This document shows positions 43,700-54,077 of a stretch of DNA of 64,000 bases, one piece after another. Source of the stretch: Tipula vernalis (Eukaryota; Arthropoda; Insecta; Diptera; Tipulidae); contig OY282560.1 of NCBI GenBank assembly GCA_958295665.1, positions 187,949,561 to 188,013,560 on the forward strand, written 5' to 3'. The translations under genes were made by a program, and so were the position numbers. Below the pieces are notes generated by a model. The model was given only the letters and a program-made list of their open reading frames with translations, did not search any database and was not told the origin of the DNA. Numbering within the stretch: position 1 is the stretch's first letter; the number at the start of each line of letters is the position of its first letter.

Positions 43700-45960
43700 T
43701 TAAAGATAATCTTCAACCAGTTCAGCCAAATACGTCTTTAAAGTTTTCTTGAAATTGTAAACATTCACAGATCTTATAATAACAGTTGGTAAATGGTTAT
43801 ATACATATGGACCAAAGTACGATATGGATTTTCCAGATTAGAACGACGGGTTGTATGGCTATGATTTACATACTGAAACTCAATGTTTGATAGCGTTGAC
43901 GATAACCGCAAACATTTATACATATATAGTGAAACATGAAATTGGAATAATGCGTTTATTGGCAGGATTCCTTCAGTTAAATTCTTATACAGCTCGACGG
44001 AGTGAAACAAGTGTGGAAGCCTATAGATAGCTTCTAAATCAAATAAATAAACGGACTGACTTTTAAACTCAACGTATGAATGTGTTCATTCCAAGACATA
44101 TGCTTATCAAGTAAAACTCCAAGATATTTGAGTTTATCAATTCCCTCGATAGTACCATTTGAAACTTGCAAGGGTTGGAAATCACAATGAGGGAGGAATG
44201 GGGATTGAAAGATAATACATTTGGTTTTGTTGAGGTTTACAGATATTTTATTTACATTGAAATAATCTATAAGTACAGTAACGTCGTTTTCCATGTGTGT
44301 CATGGCTTGGGAGCAATCTTTGGAATTATAGAATATTGCGGTATCATCAGCAAATATTCTAATTTTCCCAGCCAGAGGTAGGTGTGATAAATCATTTATG
44401 AAAATCAGAAATAGAATAGGGCCAAGTACACTACCCTGAGGGATGCCGCAATTAATAGTTAGAGTGCTACTAATTACACCATCTAAAGCCACAAATTGTT
44501 TACGATTATGAAGATAACTCATCAAAAGATTATAAGCCAGGCCCCGAAAACCATAGCAATACAACTTATTTAGAAGTAGACGATGAAGTCAAACGCTTTA
44601 TGCAAATCTAAAAATAGACCACATATATACAATCGAAAGCTCGGTAAATCAGATCAGTAATCTCAATTAAAGCGATATCTGTGCCAGACCCCTGTCTAAA
44701 ACCATATTGATGACAGTAAAAAAAATCTAAAGCGTTTAGATATTCAGTCAGGCGAGTTGCAATTAATTTTTCAAGTATTTTGTCAAACATAGACAAGACA
44801 GAAATTGGTCGGTAGTTACTAGCAGCTTTGCAGTCTCCTGATTTAAATATTGGTGTCACTTTTGCAATCTTCAAACAATCAGGATAAATGCCGGTTTCAA
44901 ACACTACATTGAATAAATCCGTCAATATTTGAGAAAAGAATGCTGAGTTACGTTTTATAACAGTATTATGAATATTATCATACCCACCACCCTTATTATT
45001 GTCTAAATTATTAATTATATTATATGTTTCCGTAACGGAGATTGGGCGCAAAAAAAAAATGAATTCGGGCTGTTATTGTGCCAATTGTATAATTCAGTGT
45101 TACCATTACTTGTAGAAGAGAGGCTGTTGCCAACATTTACAAAATGGTTATTGAATATATTTACAATACTGGGAAGGTCTTTATATTCGACATCATTTTG
45201 TACAATGGAGTGGATACCCGCTTTAGTATTATGCTTTATGAATTGATTTAGTTTATTCCATACTTCCTTTTGATTTAAATTATTAAACAAATTTTTGAAA
45301 TATAATTTTTTTGCGAAGTATTTTTTAGAATTTGATCTTTTTATTAAGTAAATCTAGTCTGTCCTTTAACGCAGAGTTGTTTGTGCTTTGTTTAAACCTT
45401 TTGAGTGTGCGATTTTTGTTCTTTTATTAGATTCCAAATTCATCCAGGGACAAATACTAGCATTTTTCATTTTCACCTGTACTCGTTTAGACTTCGAAAA
45501 TTTACCAACCAACTCATTATATTTTCCAAAGATTAATTTTAGGGTTGAATCAGGGTTGTGAATGTCAAATGAGGTTGAAAATAAAAATTCATCGAAGTAT
45601 TGATTCACTTTGTCATAATTTACCGTTTTCTGTTCTAATTCCTTATTTATGTATTTCGGTTTAAACACGAATTTTGAAAAAATAATACTATGATCACTGA
45701 TATCAGATTCAATTGTTGAGTTAAAAACTCGTTCTATATTAAGAAAACTGCTAATAGCATGATCCAAGATATTACCACTTACTGGTCTGGTAGCAAATGT
45801 ATTAGTAACAATCATACCATGACTTAATAAGGTGGAATTGTACTCAGAAATTAGTTTTCATTTTTTATTAATCGGTATATTCAAATCTCCTGCTATAATA
45901 AAGTCAGAATTGGAATTGTTGCTACATAGAAGTTGTTCCAAGATTTTTTAAAAATAAATA
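43700..45960 (-). pseudogene. Non-LTR retrotransposon ORF2 (endonuclease, RT), broken
   Basis: The endonuclease appears as SDFIIAGDLNIPI (about 45875-45920) and later NILDHAI and SDISDHSIIF. A linker follows (CPWMNLES; then 45290-45015). RT motifs are AKVTPIFKSGD, SNYRPISVLSMFDKILEK, CHQYGFRQGSGTD, CGIPQGSVLGP and FADDTAIFY. The C-terminal HSHTTRR and YNHLP...FKKTLKTYL segment ends at a TAA at 43700-43702. There are stops and frameshifts near 45840, 45050 and 44590. The layout fits the CR1/Jockey-type group; the clade is not fixed. It would encode nicking and target-primed reverse transcription. Confidence 0.85.
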
Positions 45961-46041
45961 GTATCAGAGCCATGCACACCTCGGAAATGAGCCTAAGCTC
46001 AAAATAGAGTGGACACGCGTATACAAATTTATAAGATTAAA

Positions 46042-46070
46042 TAAATTAAATTAAATTAAATTAAATTAAT
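46042..46070 (+). repeat. (TTAAA)n microsatellite
   Basis: About five to six units of TTAAA just upstream (in element terms) of the non-LTR ORF2 and next to the right inverted repeat. Confidence 0.8.
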
Positions 46071-46079
46071 TTACGATCA

Positions 46080-46195
46080 TAAATTGAAATTTTAAAACTG
46101 TTAAAATTTTAAATTTTATTTTTAGTAAATGAACGATATTTTAACTATCGTTCATTAAAATCATACAGTTTTAACTATATTAATAATTAAAAAAG
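46080..46195 (-). repeat. Right inverted repeat of the 3.2-kb segment
   Basis: Reverse complement of about 42966-43075, with an extra inner palindrome AACGATA...TATCGTT (about 46131-46154). The pair could be TIRs of a DNA transposon into which the non-LTR element jumped, but a target duplication is not clear. Confidence 0.65.
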
Positions 46196-46199
46196 GTCA

Positions 46200-47005
46200 A
46201 AAAGGGAATATCGTTCTCGTTACTCGTTCACAATATGTACCGGGCTTTACTGACTACGTATTTTAAACTGTATGTCATACAAATTGAAAAGTCATCAAAA
46301 AGTAACCTCGTAAACTGCCTTTTCACCAAGCATCTATGAAAAAATAGCGAAATCTTCGAAATTTGAAAAGTTTAGTTTGAAAAATCTTCTGAGGCACACA
46401 GCATTAGACTAATTAAACATAAAATATAAAATGTAAAGGGCTGAAACCTCATGAGGTGATCAAAACTTCGGTCTTGAATCTTGATTAATTCAACTCCAAA
46501 ATCAATCCCGAAATGAACCTCTTAAGAGCGTTCTTTACTAAAATAGGGTATCTGGTTGCGCTTCGTTAAGCATCTGTGTGAATATTTTCTTCTAGAGTTT
46601 TTTTATTATCAATAGATAATGTGAAAAACTAAATGGTAGCTTTTTTACGAAATTGTCTTTTAATATTTTGTTATTAGCTCTCAAATTTCCTGAACTAGTA
46701 GCGATTCTAGACATTAGGTCTATTTAAATTGTTGTTTCATTTTCATTCGTTGATCCTCTTCCCTCTACATAATTTCTTCCTGTAAAACAAATTATATAAA
46801 TTGTGACGTTGTTTCGCTAAATGTTGATCCTCCAAACAAATTTGCAAAATGGAGTCAGGGCAGCTTCGGGTTAAATTTCTATTTTATAACTATACTTTCA
46901 AAAACGTTCGATATCTTAATCTAGTCTTGGCTAGCGCAGATACGAGTATATGAACCATTTATTTTTAAAGTGGGTTAAGACAATTTTCCAAAAATATCAA
47001 GCTAT
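46200..47005. other. Non-coding stretch
   Basis: I found no domain-bearing frame. It contains copy 2 of the 41-bp dispersed repeat at 46366-46406. Confidence 0.5.
46366..46406 (-). repeat. 41-bp dispersed repeat, copy 2
   Basis: Reverse complement of 28093-28133 with one mismatch. Flanking bases do not match, so the shared part is sharply bounded. Confidence 0.7.
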
Positions 47006-47161
47006 CTGTTAATTAATATTTACAATTTTACGTTATCTCTTCATTTTTATAAAAATTTGCAGCTAATATGTATTTTTAAAGTCATTAAGAATCCAAATAT
47101 ATTAGATGCACATTTTTTAAAAATGAAGAGATAACGTAAAATTGTAAATATTATTAAACAG
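47006..47161. repeat. Hairpin with about 45-bp arms
   Basis: CTGTTAATTAATATTTACAA through ATCTCTTCATTTTTA (47006-47051) is complementary to 47117-47161 with few mismatches, around a 65-bp loop. Likely a small foldback or MITE. Confidence 0.75.
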
Positions 47162-47739
47162 AAAGCTTAATTACTTAATAATATTTGCAAAAAGAAAACA
47201 AAGGACTAATGCCTTAAAATTGCTTCTTCAACTATCTAATTGTTCCGATCTCGTAGATGTTTATTAAATTTGTCATCCGAGAGATTTTTGATGTGACCAT
47301 ACAAAATTGAATGTATTGCATTGTTGAATGTTTAATTTTTATTAATAAATTTATGCGTTTTTGACAGATGCGATTTACGCCGAATTGTTTGATAAAACCC
47401 ATTAGGAAATTAAATAGAATAGGCATTTTTGAAGTAAGTTTCAGATAACATCCGAAGTAATTGACTAGATTTTAAAACAATTTCAATTTAGTCGGCTTAG
47501 CGATCATCGGTCTTTTTGTCTATGGTATTCATTAATGTCTTCCATGTCATAAATTCTACTTCTCACTCGCAGAATACAGGAATCATCCAAATATACTGAA
47601 AATGATTTTTTCTCAAATCGGATAAAATACGTCAGTTTTCTGGTTTGTTATCTGTCAGCAAAATGAAGTATTCCCCGACACTACATCGTTGCTAGGCAAC
47701 TTACTAAAAACAGTACTGGAAAGTATTCCTTGCCACTGG

Positions 47740-47758
47740 AACAGTACTGGAAAGTATT
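47740..47758 (+). repeat. 19-bp direct repeat near recombinase 3' end
   Basis: AACAGTACTGGAAAGTATT at 47709-47727 is repeated exactly at 47740-47758, 31 bp later. It lies about 85 bp beyond the stop codon of the tyrosine recombinase gene. A role as a recombination site is only a guess. Confidence 0.8.
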
Positions 47759-47842
47759 ATCATCTGTTTTTAAGAAATACATGATATAATTTTAATTTAT
47801 TTAGTTTTTATTATTATAATTGTAAAAGTACATATTTAACAA

Positions 47843-49029
47843 CTATTTATTATTGGTTATATTTACATGAATTGTACAATTTGTACAGGTGTTGAAAATT
47901 GGCGCAGATGCATTACAATTAAGGTTAGTTGTAGCCACTGATGCACTATTATCGTTTATTTCGGTCATGTTAGGGTCCACATCTGGATTTTGTTCGGTAG
48001 TATTGAAAATTTTTATTTCGGTCATGTTACAGTCCACACCTGGATTTTGTTCGGTGGTATTGAAAATTCTGTTTGCAACTTCAATTTTATTATTTAGAGA
48101 ATCATCAATGTACCCTTCGGCAACCGTTGCCGATTTCCAACCACCATGTCTCTTAAGGCAAGTCAAATCTGCACCTGTATCTACCAATATTGTAGCAGAT
48201 GATCTGCGAAAACAGTGCCCTGTATATTCTATCGCATTTGGCAACTTCAAATAAGTAGCTACAGTTTGAGGCAATTTGCCAAACTGATGTATGCTCACTA
48301 CTTGTCTGTTACCTCTACCGTTTTTTAATTTGAAAAAGAATCGAGGGTTATCGAAATCAGTGGGACGTAATGCTATGTATCTACGATATATTTCGATATA
48401 CGCTTCATTTACAATAAATGATCTTGGCTTGTTCGTCTTGTTAACAGGAATTTTAATCAATATCCTATTTCCCAAATCTTGAATGTCATTCAAATTTATT
48501 CGGCATAGTTCATCTTGACGACATGCGCCAGAAATTCCAAAAATTAAGGCAACCTAGAAAACAAATTTTTTGTAAATAAATTATGAGCGCGTACATCTTA
48601 ACATACTTTTGCCATTAAATATGTATCATCTGGAGCAAGTTCCATAAATGTTTCTATTTGTTGTTTCGTTAAGATTTTGGATTTTTTAGGCTTATATCCA
48701 TCTGACTGACGTTTCAGTAATGCGCGTAGTTTTCCATATTTGGATATATCAACATTATTGTTAATGCTAAGCGTCGACCTCACCATGGAATAGTTGGACC
48801 ATAAGGTTGACGGTTTCATCTTTTGACATAAATCCGAAAAATATGCAATTAAAACGTTTTCGGAGAATGAATTGGCCTTGTTATTTATGCGATAATCCAT
48901 AAAACGCTTGTATGCATTTTCGTACTTCTCCCTCGACTTCTGCGGCAACAAATTTAGTGTAATCAATCTTGCTGTCTCCAAGATGCCAGGCGGAGTACCT
49001 GGGATTGAATTATGAAAATTGCTGTCCAT
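47843..49029 (-). CDS. Tyrosine recombinase, two exons, apparently intact (Crypton-like or domesticated)
   Basis: Predicted exons are 48607-49029 and 47843-48553, joined in phase 0 across a 53-bp intron (GTATGT...TTTTCTAG); 377 residues. The ATG at 49029 (MDSNFHNSIPGTPPG) is preferred because no ATG lies further upstream in frame. The N-terminal half is an SAM-like core-binding domain (YKRFMDYRI, then LIAYFSDLCQKMKPSTLWSN). The catalytic half has R153 in GACRQDEL, a candidate Lys near 180, H254 and R257 in GHCFRRSSAT, H277/W280 in RHGGWKS and Y289 in EGYID. That is the full set for DNA strand exchange through a phosphotyrosine intermediate. The tail has two copies of a 19-residue unit (IFNTTEQNP). 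I see no stops or frameshifts, unlike all other enzymes here. It may be an active Crypton-type element or a host gene derived from one. Confidence 0.85.
47958..48071 (-). repeat. In-frame 57-bp tandem duplication
   Basis: Two adjacent 57-bp units (starting ATTTCGGTCATGTTA in plus-strand reading) encode the doubled 19-residue segment in the tail of the recombinase. The units differ at several sites but keep the frame, suggesting the tail tolerates length change while the frame is maintained. Confidence 0.85.
48554..48606 (-). other. 53-bp intron of the recombinase gene
   Basis: On the minus strand it starts GTATGTTAAG and ends GTTTTCTAG. Removing it joins MAK to VALIFGISGACR in frame; reading through gives an immediate stop. 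Size and signals are typical of fly introns. Confidence 0.8.
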
Positions 49030-49265
49030 TATATTTAAACTAAACCACAAATTAACGACGGGTATCGTTTGCTCTGACAGACCTTTAAATAAATTGACAG
49101 CGCACGCGATTGTTATAATTCTAAGGTAACTTTGATAGTGAAATCTATTGAAAATATAAATTGGAAAATGTTGCGTATTTTAAAGAATATAATGAATAAA
49201 ATGGATAATCTGATATACTGCCGATTAGAGAAAAAATCGTATGTGCAACTCGTGGAAAAATTATA

Positions 49266-49338
49266 ATTCCCGGACTCTTATGGTTGCTGGAATTCGGCTG
49301 ACGCCTCGTCCCAGCAACTTCCATACTCGTCCGGGAAT
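49266..49338. repeat. GC-rich inverted repeat upstream of the recombinase
   Basis: ATTCCCGGAC...TATGGTTGCTGG (49266-49290) pairs with CCAGCAACTTCCATA...GTCCGGGAAT (about 49311-49338). It lies about 240 bp upstream of the recombinase ATG. It could be a small element or a functional site; nothing decides between them. Confidence 0.65.
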
Positions 49339-49498
49339 ATATCGTTTTTCCTACACGTTACACAATATACTATTATTTTACTAAAATTATTGATTCTTTT
49401 AGAATTAGAGAGTTGCAATATTTCATTTTTATAAATTTCCCACTGTGCAACCCTATAACATTGGATTTTTTTTACTTCTTTTCTTTCTTGCGGAAAAA
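49339..49498. other. Junction region
   Basis: Short non-coding DNA; similarity to K02A2.6-like Gag begins abruptly at about 49499. Confidence 0.5.
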
Positions 49499-50050
49499 AA
49501 TTTAACATTAGAAAACGCCATCGAGTTGTGTAAATCGGGAGAAATAGTTAAAGCACAAGTTCAAATGTTAAACAATCCGAACATAAAAATGGAAAAAGTG
49601 GATGCGGTCAACATAAACAGCTATAAGCAACGTGGTAAAGAATTTGAAGCGAAGTGGAATAAAAATCAAAATGGATACAAAAATAGAAAAACGCAATGCA
49701 ATCACTGTGGATATGGTCATGGAGACAAACAAGTATGTCCGGCGAGAGGCAAAAGATGCAATAAGTGTAGAAGGATAAATCATTTTGCAGCCGTTTGCAA
49801 ATCAAAGAATGTATACATGCTGCAATCAAATGTTGGAGAAAAGGATACATCGGAAGAAGACGATAGATGCTTACCAGAAACAGGTTCAAAATATTTGTTA
49901 AATAATTATAATCATAGCTGTAAGTTACAAGTTTGTAGTGTAGATAATGCATGTAGAAATGGCTGGTTTAAAAACATATGGGTAGAAAATGAGGTAGTTA
50001 AGTATAGATTCGGGATCGGACTGCAACATTATAGCCAGGTCTGTGTATGA
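49499..50050 (+). pseudogene. gag: Gag end with zinc knuckles
   Basis: It carries the K02A2.6-type segment TLENAIELC and two Cys/His boxes: CNHCGYGHGDKQVCPARGKR (a His-containing variant) and CNKCRRINHFAAVC (about 49755-49800). At about 50008 a one-base shift moves the protease active site (DSGSDCNII) out of this frame, so the frame ends at 50047 with unrelated residues. Confidence 0.8.
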
Positions 50051-51093
50051 CAAGATAAAATCTGATAATAAGGGGGTGGTCGAGTTGAAAGGCACACACA
50101 TAGAATTGGTTTCATACGGTGAATTCAAAATCAAACCTGTAGGGAAAGTAAAATTAAATTGTTCAACTGGGTATATCAGTGGAATTTTTGAGTTTTTAGT
50201 GGTAGAGGAAAATTTGCAGTCGTTGATGGGATTGAAAACCTGTGTTAATCTAAAGTTAATAAAAAGAATCGATATTGATAACGTGGATATGAGAGTAGTC
50301 GCAAAGCTGGGATGCAAAGAAGATCTGGTGAGAAAATATAAACATGTTTTTGATGGGTTGGGAGAAATTCCAGGGACGTACAAAATAAAAATGAAAGAGG
50401 GGGCAAATCCAGTAATTAAGTATAGGAAAATTTTTGCCATCTCAATGTATAATAAACTGAAAAATAAGCTTGATTCCCTAGAAGAAAGGGGTGTCATTTC
50501 GCGAGTTAGTCATCCTACGGAGTGGATTAATAATATAATGATCCGAGAAAAATCTAATGGTGATTTGAGAATTTGTTTGGATCCAAAGCCATTAAATAAG
50601 TATATCAAGAGGGAACATTATATGATTCCGAATAGCGATCATATCATATCAAAACTTTCGGGAATGTCAGTCTTTACAGTAATAGACCTTAAAGATGGAT
50701 TTTGGCAGGTGAAACTAGACCAACCTAGCTCTGATTTATGTACGTTGACTACACCGTTTGGGAGGTATCAGTTTAAGCGGTTGCCATTTGGTATAAATTC
50801 GGCTCCAGAAGTATTTCAAAGGAAATGCGTCGAAATTTTCGGGTCTATAAAAGGGGTGGAAAATTTATTTTGATGATCTGGTTGTGGCCGGCAAAGGACG
50901 GGAAGAACATGACAAAATATTGTTAGAGGTGTTGCAAAGAGCTGAGCAATACAATGTAAGATTTAATTCACAAAAGCTGCAATTTAGGGTCCCAAAGGTA
51001 ACGTTCCTGGGGAATGTCATTTCGAAAAAAGGAGTGCAACCTACAAAACAAACATGTCAAAGCGATAGCAAGTATAAAGCCTCCAAACAATAA
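50008..51093 (+). pseudogene. pol: Protease and RT
   Basis: Protease DSGSD near 50010; then SLMGLKTCVNL. RT: ISRVSHPTEWINNIMIREKS, LRICLDPKPLNKYI, the first catalytic Asp in TVIDLKDGFWQV, and PFGINSAPEVFQ. At about 50865 a one-base loss puts the catalytic YFDDLVV out of the main frame. The thumb (VTFLGNVISKKGVQPT) follows. In-frame stops at 50871-50873 and 51091-51093 mark the shifts. Confidence 0.85.
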
Positions 51094-51800
51094 GAAGGAA
51101 TTATTACGAATTTTGGGAATAGCAAAATTTTTGGCAAGGTTTATTCCCAATTTATCTAAGGTAACCGCCAATCTCAGGGAACTAACAAAAGAATAAAGGG
51201 GAGTGAAAATGGGAAGGGTCGCATGACAATGAGTTACATAAAACTAAAAGAGATTATAACCTCAAACCCAGTATTAAGAATTTTTAACCCCAAGATTCCT
51301 TGCATCATTCAAACTGATGCATCAAAAGATGGACTGGGATCTGTCCTTCTTCAAGAGGGTCGGCCAATAGCGTATGCGTCTCGTAGTCTGAATAAATGTG
51401 AACAACGGTATTCACAAATAGAAAAGGAATTGTTGGTGATCGTGTTCGCCACAGGGAAATTTCATTAATACATATATGGGACAGAGGTTATAGTTTACAG
51501 TGACCATAAAACTTTAGTAAAAATAACAGAAACTGAAATTGATAAAGCGAGTATGAGACTTCAACGAATGTTGTTAAAATTATTGAGATACAACATAATA
51601 GTTAAACATATACCTGGTCGTGACATGTTAATAGCAAATGCATTGTCTAGAGCTAGTGAAAATACCACTGAAGAAGACGATAATGATGAAGATATGAAAT
51701 ATACAATTCATTCTATCGTCAATAAAATCTGCTTGACGAACGAAAATAAAACTGTTCTAGCGAGGCAACAAAAAATGATTCAACCTTATCCACTGTAATA
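51094..51800 (+). pseudogene. RNase H
   Basis: KELLRILGIAKFLARFIP (end of RT) is followed by IIQTDASKDGLGSVLL, YSQIEKELLVIVFATGKFH, a stop at 51466, then YGTEVIVYSDHKTL and ANALSR. The catalytic Asp/Glu/Asp pattern of retroelement RNase H is recognisable across the stop. An acidic EEDDNDEDM segment follows, as in relatives. Confidence 0.8.
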
Positions 51801-51846
51801 GATTATATTCAAAATAGTTGGCCTAACTCAGATAAAAAATTGAGCG

Positions 51847-52969
51847 GTGACCTCAAGAAATACATACAGTAAACTTAAAAACAACATAAATATTTCAGAA
51901 GGGTTAGTGTTTTTAGATCACAAGTTAATTGTTCCTACAAGTCTAAGGAACAAGATATTAGAAAGCATACATGTACCACACTTAGGCATTCAAAAAACAA
52001 AAATGAGGGCACGTGAGCTATATTATTGGCCAGGGTTATCAGTCGATATAGAGGTATTTGTAAATAACTGTTCAGCTTGTCAAAAATATCAAAAGCAGAA
52101 TCATAAGGAACCACTAATTAGTCATGAAGTACCTAGTTGTCCATGGGATCTCCATCGACATATTTGATTTCTCGAACAAGTGTTTTTTAGTCCTCGTGGA
52201 TGCGTATTCAAACTAGATAGAGGTGCTTGAGCTAAAAGATAAATCTTCATCATCTGTGATTAAAGTATTAGAGGGTGTGTTTAGCAGATTTGAATTTCCA
52301 TGCAATATCGTTGCTGACAATAATCCATTTAACAGCTATATATTTTTAAATTTTGCAAAGAAGTGGAACATAAATACCCCTCTTCCCATGCTGGGAAGAA
52401 GCCCTGCAGAATTGTTTTTAGGGAGATCGCTAAAGTCAAAGCCACCCGTATGCCTAGATAAGTTGAAACCGATAAATATCAAGTCACAATACGTTGTTGA
52501 TAAACGGCTACAACAAAGAAAAACTCAAAAATTTTACTATGATAGAAACGCTAAAGAATTGTCAAAATTAAACAAAAATGAGAATGTAACCGTAAGGAAG
52601 AACAATGTGTGGATGCCTGGGAAAGTAATAAAGGTGGAAGATGGGCGAACGTATGTTGTCAGGAATGACCTGGGTAATGAGGTACGAAGAAACCGATGTT
52701 TCTTGAGGAAGAGTACTATTCCTTATGAAGATAATAAGGTAAACAATCAAATGTTACAAAATATAGCACTAAACAAAAATTTTAATCAATTACAGCATAG
52801 TAATGTAAGCGAAGATATAATGAATAATGATAATGAGAACGTAGTAAACAATGAAAATGTAAATATGTCGTCGTACAATAATAATAATGAATTCAGAGAA
52901 TGTCGAACAAGAGCAGGTAGAGAGGTAAGACCTCCTACATATCTACGTGATTATGTCATGGATAATTAA
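51847..52969 (+). pseudogene. Integrase with deleted core
   Basis: The HHCC zinc domain is present (HVPHLGIQKTKMRARELYYW, then CSACQKYQKQ). The first catalytic region (VDAYS) is in a damaged frame near 52200. The second has VADNNPF (Asp present). The sequence then jumps from KKWNI to NTPLPMLGRSPAELFLGR, so the third motif with the catalytic Glu is deleted. The C-terminal part ends with RTRAGREVRPPTYLRDYV, the family's basic tail; the stop is at 52967-52969. Confidence 0.85.
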
Positions 52970-53001
52970 AATAAAAAAAAAAAAAAAACAACACGAAAGC
53001 G

Positions 53002-53303
53002 TGTAATATTTTGAAACTTAAAATGTAAATCAGGCAACACTAAAAATCCTGATAGTTGGTAACAATGACAACAGCGGAGGATCACGTTGTGTCGTCGTCC
53101 CTGGTGGTCAGCCATCATGGAAAAAGATCATTCAACACATCATTCATTGTATCCGATATAGTATAAGACGTGCATTGAAGCACATATAAAAATAATAAGT
53201 TATGTATTATTTAATAATTAAGTAATAAATAACAAAGTGAATATAAAGAAACTTGTTTAATATAAGTAATAAAAGACGAGTAAGAGGATACAATACAACT
53301 ACA
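53002..53303 (+). repeat. Candidate 3' LTR
   Basis: It starts TGTAATATTTTG after an A-rich run and ends near CAACTACA. Without a 5' LTR the limits are inferred from TG/CA ends only. Confidence 0.5.
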
Positions 53304-53339
53304 TCTGCCACATTTTCATTAGAGAAACTCTGATTTTAA

Positions 53340-54077
53340 AACTGTGGTAGAATCTGTCCAAAACAGTCGACGATTAAATTCAATTTGTTGTGATTTTTCT
53401 ATGTTATCTGCGAAACGTGCTACAAGTTCAGCTGCTATTAACTATAAACCGGGTACACTTATTGGGTTCATTGGTGCATTGGTGTATTTTAGCACCTGTA
53501 AAATATTCTTGCTCGATTTTTACATAATTGATTTGGTACCTAAATTTAACGGTATTCGGGTGCCACCAAATACCGAAATTTTTTTCCATATGTAATGCGT
53601 TATTCATTTCAAGATCTTTTAAAGTTATTTTGGATGCTTTGCCTGTGCTGTATGTATGTTGAACAGCTTTTTCTGAGTTCAAAACCCAGTTTCTGATATT
53701 GAAACCGCCTTGTCGATGAATGTACTGATCGTGTTTAGCCATTGTTTCAGCATCTCCTTCAACATATAGTGATGTTCTTGAATGGCTTCAGCTGCTTTCG
53801 GAAATTCTGTTTCAAACATTTGTGGATTTTTGTTTCTTATGAATTGTGCACATGTTGGAGAGCATGCTGATCTGAAAGTCAAGTATTGTACAATACATTC
53901 ATGAAGTATAGTTCTGGTGGATTGTTTTAATTTGGATCAGACCAAAGAAACGTCTGATAATCTCGATGACTTTCTCCAATCAGCACTTGATTATACATTT
54001 CTTGAATATTTGCTCGTATGGCAACTTTTCCAATGAACAAAGCATATCAGGTCCTTTCAATAATGTTGTATTCAACG
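53340..54077 (-). pseudogene. BEL/Pao RT fragment, downstream half
   Basis: Read on the minus strand: LLKGPDMLCSLEKL (about 54010-54055), a damaged stretch, SACSPTCAQFIRNKNPQ, then HYMLKEML where BEL/Pao elements have the catalytic YVDD, then GGFNIRNWVLNSEKA and KNFGIWWHP. The loss of YVDD means the RT is dead. It ends near 53340 with no LTR. The upstream half is at 55454-55685. Confidence 0.8.

Larger units (their letters stand above)
49499..53303 (+). mobile_element. K02A2.6-like Ty3/gypsy element, 5'-truncated
   Basis: It starts inside Gag (LTLENAIELCKSGEIVKAQV) without LTR or leader, then has knuckles, protease, RT, RNase H, integrase and a candidate 3' LTR (53002-53303). The gag start is missing and pol has several one-base shifts. 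The integrase core is internally deleted. A different copy and subfamily from the elements at 21290, 56657 and 62650. Confidence 0.8.

Noticed and set aside
47889..48254. Plus-strand frame of 121 codons
   Set aside because: It lies opposite exon 2 of the tyrosine recombinase and has no signature of its own.
49568..50497. Minus-strand frames opposite the K02A2.6-like Gag and protease
   Set aside because: They mirror plus-strand coding sequence with zinc knuckles and protease motifs, so they are shadows.
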